A DNA stretch of 64,000 nucleotides, from assembly GCF_037120705.1 (NCBI RefSeq), contig NZ_JAWLJU010000002.1, positions 2,490,001-2,554,000 of the forward strand. Direction: 5' to 3'. The notes below the pieces were generated by a model. It saw only the letters and a list, made by a program, of their open reading frames with translations, searched no databases and was not told the DNA's origin. The position numbers and the translations under genes are program-made. This DNA is from Pseudoalteromonas sp. UG3-2 (GTDB taxonomy: Bacteria; Pseudomonadota; Gammaproteobacteria; Enterobacterales; Alteromonadaceae). This document shows, piece after piece, positions 32,131 to 40,895 of the stretch. Position 1 is the stretch's first letter. Each line of letters opens with the position of its first letter.

Positions 32131-33099
32131 GTTGTTTTCATGCCGGTGCATAGCCACAAACTGCATCGGTGTGATACCAAACTGCTTTTTGAAAGCCGCG
32201 CTGAAATTACCAATATGATGGTAGCCTGCAAGGTAGGCCGCTTCCCCTACAGACAATCCCTCTATTAGCAATGCATGTCTTGCCCGGTTTAATTTATGCT
32301 GCTGTAAATAGCGCTTAGGAGTGCTATTAAAATGCTGACGAAAGAAGCGTTGCAGACTACTTAGACTCATGGCCAGCTCCGCAGCGATGTCCTCAAGGCT
32401 GCTCTCTGAGGTCAAAAGATCTATTATGCGGCTCTTCTTGCGCTCAATGTCGGTATCGGGTGGCAAGCGGTAATGAGCATGTTGGGTGGTTTTTTTCTGC
32501 ATGACCTCTGGCAGTAACTTTGCCAACCATTGGGTCGCAAGGCTTTCATAATGTAATCGCGTTAGCATATCTGTGCTGCTCGGGGTATTAAGCAGTTGTT
32601 GGGTAAGGAGCAGTATCTCCTCATCTAGAGTAAGTTGAGTCACTCGGGTGCTGTTGAATGATGCAAACTGCGGCGCAGTCATGCGCTTTTGTAGAAAATC
32701 ATGACTAACACTTAAGGTGACCTTTTTGACTTCTTGATGCCGATGTAGGTAGCGACTAAAAGGTTCCGACTTGGCAATGATATTGGCAAATGCCAGGGGC
32801 TGGGTTTGGGCGTGGAACTGGTAATATTTTTCGCCCACACGAAAGGCCACACTGCCGGCGAGTAAGACGGTAATGTTGAGACTAGGTGGCAGTTGGCACG
32901 ATTGGCTCAACTGTTGCTGTTCAACGCAGTGGCAAATATGCAGCTGCAGCTCATCGGTGAGTGGTATAAATGACAGCCTACCAGTGACAATGGCTTGCTC
33001 TTGCGCACCACCACCATGACGGCAGCAGGTGCCGGTTCGCACTAGGAGGTGCTCGTTTAACTGGGTGCTAGTTATATTTCCTTCCATGTCTTGCGCCAT
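32122..33099 (-). CDS. AraC-family regulator of siderophore genes
   Basis: A 325-residue AraC-type activator. The C-terminal 100 residues carry two helix-turn-helix motifs (SSLEDIAAELAMSLSSLQRFFRQ and LSVGEAAYLAGYHHIGNFSAAFKKQFGITP). The N-terminal part has a Cys/His-rich stretch (TGTCCRHGGG) and may sense the ferric siderophore, as PchR- and AlcR-like regulators do. It converges on the exporter gene with a 9-nt overlap and diverges from the TonB receptor gene. No good ribosome binding site precedes the ATG at 33099 or the second ATG at 33087, so the start is uncertain. Confidence 0.87.
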   Translation of the reverse strand: MAQDMEGNITSTQLNEHLLVRTGTCCRHGGGAQEQAIVTGRLSFIPLTDELQLHICHCVEQQQLSQSCQLPPSLNITVLLAGSVAFRVGEKYYQFHAQTQPLAFANIIAKSEPFSRYLHRHQEVKKVTLSVSHDFLQKRMTAPQFASFNSTRVTQLTLDEEILLLTQQLLNTPSSTDMLTRLHYESLATQWLAKLLPEVMQKKTTQHAHYRLPPDTDIERKKSRIIDLLTSESSLEDIAAELAMSLSSLQRFFRQHFNSTPKRYLQQHKLNRARHALLIEGLSVGEAAYLAGYHHIGNFSAAFKKQFGITPMQFVAMHRHENNLT

Positions 33100-33180
33100 T
33101 ATTTTTTAAATCGCATAACTGATTGACGATTTTGCATAACTAATATTTAGAAAGCAATAAAAGCAAAGGTGTACAATATT

Positions 33181-33199
33181 GAGAGTGATTCTTATTAAC
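33181..33199. promoter_or_regulatory. Fur box before the TonB receptor gene
   Basis: GAGAGTGATTCTTATTAAC matches about 14 of 19 positions of the Fur consensus. It lies 21 nt before the receptor start codon and in the interval shared with the AraC gene. Confidence 0.75.
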
Positions 33200-33220
33200 A
33201 TCAAAGTTTAAGGGACAAAT

Positions 33221-35374
33221 ATGTTGGTTTCTCGCACTAAACACCGCGCTTTTCGCCTTTCCACTCTCGCTTTAGCCGTAGCTGGGGTCACCGCTATGCC
33301 GGTTATGGCCAATGCTGAAGCAGAAGAAAAAATAGAACGAATTCAGGTTTGGTCAACGGCAGTAAAAACCTCGGCATTGTATTTACAAGAGCAAGAAATT
33401 GCTGATAAACAGGCCGATCATGTCTCGGATTTGCTGCGTTCTATTCCTGGTATAGATGTTGGTGGGGCCCACTCTTTAAACCAGCGTATTACCATTCGTA
33501 GCATGGACGACAAGGACCTAAAAATCTCCATTGATGGCGCTGCACAAAACACCTACATGTACCATCATATGGGCAACTTGCAGATCCACGCCGACATTTT
33601 AAAATCTGTGGACATTGAAACCGGCACTAACTCTGTGATCAATGGTGGCCTTGGTGGGGCGGTGCGCTTTGAAACCAAACAAGCCCGCGAATTATTAACA
33701 GGCGATGAGCAATTTGCCATGCGCCTGTCTGCCGGCGCCGCTGATAATGCCGGGCATAACTACTCTGTTACTGGCTTTGGTCTATTAAGCGATGACGTTG
33801 ACTTTCTTGCCTATTTTAATCACGTCGAACGAGACAATTACGAAGTGGGTGGGGGCAAAGTCTTAGATCAAACTGGTGCCGAAGTGGAAGGAACCGATGG
33901 CGAAGTAAAGGGCCTTAAAGGAGAGGTATCAGACGCCTTAATTAAATTTGGCTGGAACATTGGCACGAGCCAAAGGATTTCTCTGAGTTACGAGACGTAT
34001 GAGGATGAGGGGGATTACAGCTACCGTCCTGATATGGGTCTTGCCACAGACATCACCTTTACAAACGGTCTTGGCGTGCCTTTGTTATGGGATACGGAGT
34101 TTACTCGGGACACGGTTACTCTTAGCTATGACCTGACAGTAGATAATACAGAGTTAAAGGCAACCGCTTTCTCAAACATCAGTGAGTTATCACGGGATGA
34201 GCGCGGCTGGCTCGATGCTAACCATCCCCGTTTTCACGGCAATGCCGGATTGGTGACGGGGGAAGCGAAAAACTCTGGATTCAATGTGTTGGCCGAAACT
34301 ATTGTTGAAAATGTGTTTGCAGATGAAGCTCATATTTTCACTTACGGCATAGATTATATTAAACATGATACGGACTACCAGATTGATAAGGTCCCCAGTA
34401 ATGAGAGCGTGCGCTCAGACGAGCAAGCAAAAAACCTGGCTTTATTTGTACAAGATAGGATAGAGCTGGGCAGAGGTTTTGTGGTAACACCTGGTGTTAG
34501 GTACGACGATTACGAGATAGACGCTAAGGTCGTTGAAAACGATTTTTCAGAGCTATCATTAGCACTTGCTTTGGAATACCAAGTCAGTGAAGGCTTATTA
34601 ATTAAATTAAGTAGTACTGAGTTATTTAAAGGCCCCGAGATTGGCGAAGTGTTTGTTGGCGCAGGTTTGAATGACTCTGAAAACCCAGAGCTCAGCGCTG
34701 AAACGGGCTTAAACACTGAGTTGTCGGTTGCTTATCAATATCGGTTGAGTGATGACACGGATATTAATCTTGGTGTAACCTTTTTTGATACGGAGCTTGA
34801 TAATTACATTTACGACAACGCGACTAAGCCTGATGCTCAGTCGCCATGGGATACTTGGAAAGACAACGTTGGAGATATGAAGCTCGATGGCTTTGAAGCC
34901 TATATGGGTTTTAGCATTGAACAATTCAGCGCGCAGTTTACGTATGCCAAATCAGACAGTGAACTCAGTGCAAATGCTCAGTACAGCGCATTAGAAGGCT
35001 TCCAGTTAGAGCGCACTCAGGGGGATTCCATTACTGCCGAGTTGAGTTACTACATGGTCGACTACAACCTAAATCTTGGGTGGGAAATGCAAGTATTGGA
35101 TGATGTTGCTGCTGGTAACTTCCTAGGAGGAGCATCAATTGATAACAGTAAGTCAGGTTATACGGTCCATGATTTTGTCGCTCACTGGCAGCCTGAAGCT
35201 GTAGAGGATCTTCATTTACGTTTGAGCATTGAGAATGCCTTCGATGAATTTTATGCTTCGCAGTCTTCTAAAACAGGGGTCACAGGCCACCCGTTGGCAG
35301 GAGAGTTAGGCTTATTCCTAATGGACTATGAGCCAGGGCGTAATATTAAAGCCAGTATTTCGTATCAGTTTTAA
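33221..35374 (+). CDS. TonB-dependent catecholate siderophore receptor
   Basis: A 717-residue outer-membrane receptor. The signal peptide ends near AMPVMANAEA, and a TonB-box-like stretch IERIQVWS follows. The plug domain runs from about 50 to 165 (DLLRSIPGIDVGG, INGGLGGAVRFETK), and a 22-strand barrel ends with ASISYQF. AGGG precedes the ATG. It is flanked by the AraC regulator and isochorismate synthase and has a Fur box in front. Import of the ferric form of the siderophore made by the neighbouring operon is the natural inference. Confidence 0.93.
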   Translation: MLVSRTKHRAFRLSTLALAVAGVTAMPVMANAEAEEKIERIQVWSTAVKTSALYLQEQEIADKQADHVSDLLRSIPGIDVGGAHSLNQRITIRSMDDKDLKISIDGAAQNTYMYHHMGNLQIHADILKSVDIETGTNSVINGGLGGAVRFETKQARELLTGDEQFAMRLSAGAADNAGHNYSVTGFGLLSDDVDFLAYFNHVERDNYEVGGGKVLDQTGAEVEGTDGEVKGLKGEVSDALIKFGWNIGTSQRISLSYETYEDEGDYSYRPDMGLATDITFTNGLGVPLLWDTEFTRDTVTLSYDLTVDNTELKATAFSNISELSRDERGWLDANHPRFHGNAGLVTGEAKNSGFNVLAETIVENVFADEAHIFTYGIDYIKHDTDYQIDKVPSNESVRSDEQAKNLALFVQDRIELGRGFVVTPGVRYDDYEIDAKVVENDFSELSLALALEYQVSEGLLIKLSSTELFKGPEIGEVFVGAGLNDSENPELSAETGLNTELSVAYQYRLSDDTDINLGVTFFDTELDNYIYDNATKPDAQSPWDTWKDNVGDMKLDGFEAYMGFSIEQFSAQFTYAKSDSELSANAQYSALEGFQLERTQGDSITAELSYYMVDYNLNLGWEMQVLDDVAAGNFLGGASIDNSKSGYTVHDFVAHWQPEAVEDLHLRLSIENAFDEFYASQSSKTGVTGHPLAGELGLFLMDYEPGRNIKASISYQF

Positions 35375-35390
35375 TTAAGCTAAAACATAA

Positions 35391-35415
35391 GCCCAGCATG
35401 ATTGCTGGGCTTTTT
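35391..35415. terminator. Terminator between TonB receptor and isochorismate synthase
   Basis: GCCCAGCA TGAT TGCTGGGC (35391-35410) followed by five T. It terminates the plus-strand receptor transcript. The minus strand lacks a long T-run, so its effect on the convergent gene is doubtful. Confidence 0.85.
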
Positions 35416-35442
35416 ACGTGTTGGTGAGGGATTAACTCTCGC

Positions 35443-36657
35443 TTAAGAGGCCACGAGTTGCTGTGCCCCGAGCCGTTGATAGGCTTGTTTAGCCTCTAAA
35501 GCGTTTAACATGGTGGCGAGCTTGGCTTCGGTTTCGAGCCACTCTGAACGCGGGTCGGAAGCGGCGACAATACCGGCACCGGCAAACAGTCTGGCCTTGT
35601 TAGCCATGATTTCGGCGCTGCGGATCACCACCACCCATTCGCCATTGCCATGTTTGTCACACCAGCCGATAATCCCGGAGAAGAAGTCACGGGGGCACCC
35701 TTCGAGGCTGCGTACCCAAGGGTAAGCCTCTGCGGTGGGCTTACCACACAATGCTGGAGTGGGGTGTAAGCGATTTGCCAGTGATAAAATGTGGGTATTG
35801 GGGTCACTAAGTTGCCCTTGTACCTCAGTGGAAAGGTGCCACATGGTTGCGGTGCTTAATAACGACGGCGTGCTTGGGATCGTCAGTTGCCGACACCAAG
35901 GCGATAATACCCCCGCCATTTCCGCCAGCACTACGGCATGTTCGTAGCGGTCTTTTTTCGAGTGCATCAACGCCTGCTTTAATTGCGCTTCGGTGGCGGC
36001 ACTGTGGCTGCGCTTAGCTGAGCCTGCTAAAGGGTTACTGAGGATTGTGCCACCGTGTTTACGGAGCAATAATTCGGGGCTGACTCCCATTAGCACCGCG
36101 CCACTTTGGGTTGGAAAAGAAAAGTGATAGCCGCTGGCACTTTGGCTTAATAAGTTGGCCAGCACTGGCTCCGGTGAGATAGCTGCATCAAAACTAAGAT
36201 CAACCTGCTTGGCGAGCACCAGTTTGTCTAATTGTTGCTGAGCAAACAGGCGTTTGGCTTTGCTTACCGCGGCTTCATAGTCAAGTTGTGGCTGTCGATA
36301 GTGGGCGCTGCGTAACTGGGGTAAGGAGCTTGGGCGGCTGCCATGTGCGCCAATGACATGGTCATAAAGCGCTGACTTATCATAACGCTGTGTTGCCTCA
36401 GAGATGATGAATTCGGCCTGTTGCGACTTACAAAATGGCAGTACGCCAAAGGCCATTGCGTTGCTGCTATGTGGGCGCAGTGCTTGCTCTACCTTGGCGG
36501 CCAATGCTTGGTGACAAGCTATGGGGACGCGAAAGCGGTGCACAATAGGTTCGGTAACGTAACAGTGGTCAGCAGAGACAAATACCGCTTGATGCTTTGA
36601 TCGAAAGCCAGCTCGAGCCGTATTGACAGCTTCGGATAAAATGGTTTGATTGAACAT
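35443..36657 (-). CDS. mxcD: Isochorismate synthase (MxcD/EntC/DhbC type)
   Basis: A 404-residue chorismate-utilising enzyme that makes isochorismate, the first step toward 2,3-dihydroxybenzoate. Family motifs are LVLAKQVDLSF, LMGVSPELLLRKHG, NPLAGSAKRS, HLSTEVQGQLS, LHPTPALCGKPTAEA and FFSGIIGWCDKHGNGEWVVVIRSAEI. The ATG at 36657 is chosen because AGGA lies 5-6 nt before it; a Met four codons upstream has no ribosome site at proper distance. It is placed apart from the main operon, transcribed towards the receptor gene, and is the only isochorismate synthase in the window. Confidence 0.94.
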   Translation of the reverse strand: MFNQTILSEAVNTARAGFRSKHQAVFVSADHCYVTEPIVHRFRVPIACHQALAAKVEQALRPHSSNAMAFGVLPFCKSQQAEFIISEATQRYDKSALYDHVIGAHGSRPSSLPQLRSAHYRQPQLDYEAAVSKAKRLFAQQQLDKLVLAKQVDLSFDAAISPEPVLANLLSQSASGYHFSFPTQSGAVLMGVSPELLLRKHGGTILSNPLAGSAKRSHSAATEAQLKQALMHSKKDRYEHAVVLAEMAGVLSPWCRQLTIPSTPSLLSTATMWHLSTEVQGQLSDPNTHILSLANRLHPTPALCGKPTAEAYPWVRSLEGCPRDFFSGIIGWCDKHGNGEWVVVIRSAEIMANKARLFAGAGIVAASDPRSEWLETEAKLATMLNALEAKQAYQRLGAQQLVAS

Positions 36658-36832
36658 AGAATTCCTCATTTCCAGCGCGTACGCAGTGTCGTTGTTCAGT
36701 TGACGAAATGAGAATGTAAATATTTAGTGATAAAACCAGTGGCGAACCAGTAGAGGCGCTGTCACAGTCTTTACTAACAAGCTGTTGGCAGATGCGTTAC
36801 CCTATAGTGAAACGATAAAATAGAAATAACTG

Positions 36833-37513
36833 ATGCAGCAATTTGACAGCATTTACCAGCGCGCAGTCGCACGAAAAGGTTCGGCAGCGGCGCTTGAGAA
36901 CAAAATTAGCCAGCCATTGTCAGTAGTACAGTTAAAACAATATTCCGACGATCAGTGGCTGGAGGAGTTTACTCGCAAAATATTTCAAAGCGGCTTTTAC
37001 TGGTCGGTAGTGAACAGTAAATGGGATGGCTTTCGCGAGGTGTTTTGGCAGTTTTCAGTAGAAAAGCTACTGATGATGTCACCTGAGATGTATGAGCAGC
37101 GCAGCCAAGATGAGCGTATTATTCGCAATGCTAAGAAAGTGCAAACCATAGCGCAAAATTGCCAGATGATTTTTGAGGTGCAGCAACAGCATGGCCGCTT
37201 TAGCGATTTTATTGCTCAGTGGCCGGAGGATGATATTGTTGGGCTATGGCTTTACCTGAAAAAGCATGGCGCACGGTTAGGTGGTAACACTGGGCCTTAT
37301 GCGCTTAGAGCAATGGGCAAAGACACTTTTTTGTTAAGTCGTGACGTTGAGACAGTGCTGCGAGCAGAAGAGGTTATCGATGGTGGCTTACAAAGCAAAA
37401 AATCCTTATATGCCGCGCAGCAGTGGTTTAATCAAATGAAAGAGTACAGTGGGCTGTCCTATCAAGCATTAAGCCAAATCGTTGCCATGAGCGTAGGTGA
37501 TAATCTGCGTTAA
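36833..37513 (+). CDS. DNA-3-methyladenine glycosylase I-like protein
   Basis: A 226-residue protein of the helix-hairpin-helix glycosylase superfamily, close to Tag (DNA-3-methyladenine glycosylase I). Supporting segments are EEFTRKIFQSGFYWSVVNSKWDGFREVF, IIRNAKKVQTIAQN and GARLGGNTGPYALRAMGKDTFLLSRDV. The zinc-binding Cys/His residues of classical Tag at the N-terminus are absent, so the substrate is less sure. It is the first gene of a same-strand run with selO and an ABC transporter. Confidence 0.78.
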   Translation: MQQFDSIYQRAVARKGSAAALENKISQPLSVVQLKQYSDDQWLEEFTRKIFQSGFYWSVVNSKWDGFREVFWQFSVEKLLMMSPEMYEQRSQDERIIRNAKKVQTIAQNCQMIFEVQQQHGRFSDFIAQWPEDDIVGLWLYLKKHGARLGGNTGPYALRAMGKDTFLLSRDVETVLRAEEVIDGGLQSKKSLYAAQQWFNQMKEYSGLSYQALSQIVAMSVGDNLR

Positions 37514-37548
37514 GGTAACACCTAGAAGTAATCGATATTGAGGTCTTT

Positions 37549-38970
37549 ATGGCATTTATTCAGCCTTATCAAGGCTCTTCGCTGCTGTTTTCAGAGCAGC
37601 CAGCGCGTTTTAATCAGCCAGAGTTGCTGTTACAAAATGAGGTGCTTACCGAGCAACTCGGGTTGCACGGCATGAATCACAGCGAGCTTGCTGCGCTGTT
37701 GAGTGGGCAAACACGACTGGGTGAGGTAGCTCCCAGCAGTTTGGCCTACAGCGGTCATCAATTTGGCCAGTTTAATCCGTTACTCGGTGATGGTAGGGCG
37801 CATTTACTTGGCGCGGTAAAGCTTGACGATGGCCGGCAATATGACTTGCATTTAAAAGGCTCTGGCGCGACGCGCTTTTCTCGCGGTGGCGATGGTTTTT
37901 GTGCCCTAGGCCCAGCGGTTCGCGAGTTCATTATGAGTCAGGCAATGGTGGGGCTGTCGGTGCCAACCACCCAGTGTCTGTCGGTGGTCTCCACAGGACA
38001 CAGTGTCTATCGTCAAGGCGACAAGCCAGGGGCCGTAGTGTGCCGTGTGGCACAGAGCCATATTCGTATTGGCACCTTGCAATACTTAGCCTCTCAGCAA
38101 GACACTAGCGCCATGTGGTCGTTATTGGCGCAGCAAGGTGAGCAATTATTTTCAGGTCTTGCGGTCAAAACAGAAGCCGATGTGTTGGAATTGTTCCGCG
38201 AAGTGTGTGAGCAATTGGTCGACTTAGTGGTTGAGTGGATGCGAGTGGGTTTTATCCATGGGGTTATGAATACCGATAATATTTTGCTCAGCGCTGAAAC
38301 CATCGATTATGGCCCCTGTGCCATGATGGAGGAGTTTGACTTTAATACTGTGTATAGCTCTATTGACCGTCAAGGTCGCTATGCTTATGGTAATCAGCCG
38401 AACATCATGAACTGGAATTGCGCCCGATTAGCCGAAGCTTTGCTGGTGTTATTTGCTGATGAAAAAGACGCCATTGCATCATTTAGCCAGATCTTATCTG
38501 AGGTAGCGGATTCGTTTAACCGTAAATACAAAGACATGTGGGCTGCTAAGCTCGGTGTCGAGCAGTGGAATGAAGACGCGGATGTGTTGTTAGCCGATGT
38601 GTTTAGCCTGATGACCGAGCACCAACTTGATTTTACCAACACCTTTGCGGCGCTCACCAATGACTTGCTGGCGCAGCCAAATACCCAGTTATCGATCCCC
38701 AGTGCCTTACATTCTTGGTGCCAACGCTGGCAACAACTCCGCGCTGAGCAAGACGTGGCAGTGCGGCTAATGGCGCAAGCAAACCCGATTTTGATCCCTC
38801 GCAATGCCATTGTAGAGCAGCATATTGCCCAGTTTGAGCAAACTGGACAAAGCGCGGAATTAGAATCCTGGCTCAGTGCGCTTGCTACGCCATATGACTA
38901 TAAAAACTATCCCGAAGCTTGGCTTAAGGCCAGCACTCCAGAACATTATAAAACTTTTTGTGGAACCTAA
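37549..38970 (+). CDS. selO: Protein adenylyltransferase SelO
   Basis: A 473-residue pseudokinase-fold enzyme that attaches AMP to Ser, Thr or Tyr of target proteins; in E. coli it acts in redox stress. Recognised motifs are SLAYSGHQFGQFNPLLGDGRA, LHLKGSGATRFSRGGDG, the catalytic HGVMNTDNI and the metal-binding DYGPC. The C-terminus ends in a single Cys (TFCGT), where eukaryotic members have selenocysteine and E. coli ends CSS. Its stop is immediately followed by the ABC transporter ATG. Confidence 0.95.
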   Translation: MAFIQPYQGSSLLFSEQPARFNQPELLLQNEVLTEQLGLHGMNHSELAALLSGQTRLGEVAPSSLAYSGHQFGQFNPLLGDGRAHLLGAVKLDDGRQYDLHLKGSGATRFSRGGDGFCALGPAVREFIMSQAMVGLSVPTTQCLSVVSTGHSVYRQGDKPGAVVCRVAQSHIRIGTLQYLASQQDTSAMWSLLAQQGEQLFSGLAVKTEADVLELFREVCEQLVDLVVEWMRVGFIHGVMNTDNILLSAETIDYGPCAMMEEFDFNTVYSSIDRQGRYAYGNQPNIMNWNCARLAEALLVLFADEKDAIASFSQILSEVADSFNRKYKDMWAAKLGVEQWNEDADVLLADVFSLMTEHQLDFTNTFAALTNDLLAQPNTQLSIPSALHSWCQRWQQLRAEQDVAVRLMAQANPILIPRNAIVEQHIAQFEQTGQSAELESWLSALATPYDYKNYPEAWLKASTPEHYKTFCGT

Positions 38971-40752
38971 ATGGCAACACCGACACACCTGTCGTGGCAG
39001 GAAATCAAGCGTAATGTACTTGCGCATAAGCGACCTTTAGTTATTGCACACATCATTGCCTTATTTGCAGCGCTAGTCAGCGTACCTATTCCACTGATGA
39101 TGCCGTTACTGGTCGATGAGGTGCTGCTCGACAAACCTGGCGCTGCAGTGGCATGGATGAACTCGATTTTGCCAGCACACTGGCATGGTCCGACGGCCTA
39201 TATCGTGGTTATCTTGATTGCGGTGATCTGTATGCGCTTAGCGACATTGGTGTTAGGCGTGCTGCAATCACGACAATTTACCATCATAGGCAAGGACATT
39301 AGCTACCAAATACGTGAACGCTTACTGCATCACTTGCCGCGAGTGCAATTAAAAGAATATGAAACACAAGGCGCTGCCGCCATCAGTTCACGCTGCATTA
39401 CTGATGTCGAAACCCTAGACAAGTTTATTAGCCAAACGCTATCGCGGTTTTTAATTGGTATTCTGACCATTATTGGCACCGCCGCTATTTTGCTTTGGAT
39501 TGATTGGGTATTAGGGTTAGTCATTTTGCTGTTAAACCCCGCTGTTATTTATTTTTCTAGGCAATTTGGCAAACACGTCAAAGAGCTGAAAAAAGAAGAA
39601 AACGCCGCTTTTGAAGCGCTGCAAACCTCACTGGTGGAAACCCTAGATGCTATTTCTCAGTTGAAAGCGGTGCGCCGTGAAGGCAGTTACTTTGAACATG
39701 TAAAAACCACCGCGAAAGATCTTAAACACTTTGCGGTGCAGTCGCAGTGGAAAACCGATGCCGTCAATCGCTTGAGCTTTACCGTTTTCTTAGTGGGGTT
39801 TGAGTTTTTCCGCGCGGTGGCGATGTTTATGGTGGTGTTCTCGGATTTAACCGTAGGTCAGATCTTTGCGGTGTTTGGTTATTTATGGTTCATGATGGGC
39901 CCGGTGCAAGAAATATTGGGCATACAATACGCTTACTATGGCGCCACAGCGGCTTTGGGAAGACTCAATCAGGTGTTTGGTTTTGCCACTGAGTCACAAT
40001 ACCCAGCCAAGCAGCCAGTATTTCAGGCAGAGCAAGTTGATATTCGCTTTGAGCGGATTAACTTTGCCTATGTACCAGAGCAGCCGGTACTTAAAGACGT
40101 CTCTTTGCATGTGCCGGCAGGAAAAAAGGTGGCGCTGGTGGCGGTGTCCGGAGGCGGTAAATCGACCTTAGTACAATTGCTGCTGGGCTTATACGAGAAG
40201 CACAGTGGTGATATTTACATTAACGACACCGCAGTTGAGGAGATTGGTTATGATGCGGTGCGGGAAAATATCGTCACGGTATTACAGCAACCCATATTGT
40301 TTAATACCAGCGTCAGAGAGAATCTAGCCATGGGCCGGGCGGTGGATGATGCTGTGTTATGGCGCGCACTGGAGGTGGCGGAGCTGGCCGATACCATCGC
40401 GGCGCTTAGCGAGCAGCTTGATGCTCAAGTCGGGCGCAATGGCATTAAGCTATCGGGCGGGCAAAAGCAGCGTTTAGCCATTGCCAGAATGGTGGTCGCG
40501 GATCCCAAAGTGGTGGTGCTTGATGAGGCGACCTCGGCATTGGACATTGAAACTGAGGCGAAAATACATCGCAATCTCCATGACTTTTTAGAAAATCGCA
40601 CCACCTTGATCATTGCTCATCGCCTGAGCGCGATTAAACAAGCCGATCTCATCTATGTGCTGGACGATGGTGAAGTGTCTCAATATGGCGAGCATCAGGA
40701 GTTATTACAGCAGCAAGGCTTGTATCAAATACTATTTGGTCATCAAAATTAA
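38971..40752 (+). CDS. ABC exporter, fused membrane and ATPase domains
   Basis: A 593-residue half-transporter. Residues about 1-325 hold six membrane helices. The ATPase domain has Walker A VAVSGGGKSTL (from residue 390), signature LSGGQKQR, Walker B VVVLDEATSALD and switch His in IIAHRLS. The first Gly of the canonical GxxGxGKS Walker A is Ala here (AVSGGGKS). It starts directly after the selO stop (TAAATG). It resembles MsbA and multidrug half-transporters, but the substrate cannot be told. Confidence 0.9.
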   Translation: MATPTHLSWQEIKRNVLAHKRPLVIAHIIALFAALVSVPIPLMMPLLVDEVLLDKPGAAVAWMNSILPAHWHGPTAYIVVILIAVICMRLATLVLGVLQSRQFTIIGKDISYQIRERLLHHLPRVQLKEYETQGAAAISSRCITDVETLDKFISQTLSRFLIGILTIIGTAAILLWIDWVLGLVILLLNPAVIYFSRQFGKHVKELKKEENAAFEALQTSLVETLDAISQLKAVRREGSYFEHVKTTAKDLKHFAVQSQWKTDAVNRLSFTVFLVGFEFFRAVAMFMVVFSDLTVGQIFAVFGYLWFMMGPVQEILGIQYAYYGATAALGRLNQVFGFATESQYPAKQPVFQAEQVDIRFERINFAYVPEQPVLKDVSLHVPAGKKVALVAVSGGGKSTLVQLLLGLYEKHSGDIYINDTAVEEIGYDAVRENIVTVLQQPILFNTSVRENLAMGRAVDDAVLWRALEVAELADTIAALSEQLDAQVGRNGIKLSGGQKQRLAIARMVVADPKVVVLDEATSALDIETEAKIHRNLHDFLENRTTLIIAHRLSAIKQADLIYVLDDGEVSQYGEHQELLQQQGLYQILFGHQN

Positions 40753-40895
40753 TGGTTTTTTTATGATTTGCCTTTGTAACGTTAAGTAAAGATTAATAGA
40801 CCAGCTAATATTATGGGTGCAAGGTAATCGGTTGGCGCATTTTCTGGTAAACTAGCTACCGTACTCAATGCGTCCACTAATAGAGATGGGAAGGA

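Noticed and set aside
19713..36657. Enterobactin or vibriobactin biosynthesis as the reading of the siderophore locus
   Set aside because: There is no serine-loading EntF with thioesterase and no VibH-type condensing enzyme; instead a lysine-type module ends in a reductase and is followed by an aminotransferase and amidohydrolase.
36700..36730. Fur box before isochorismate synthase
   Set aside because: AATGAGAATG matches only one half of the consensus and the right half is absent; iron control of this gene is expected but the site is not convincing.
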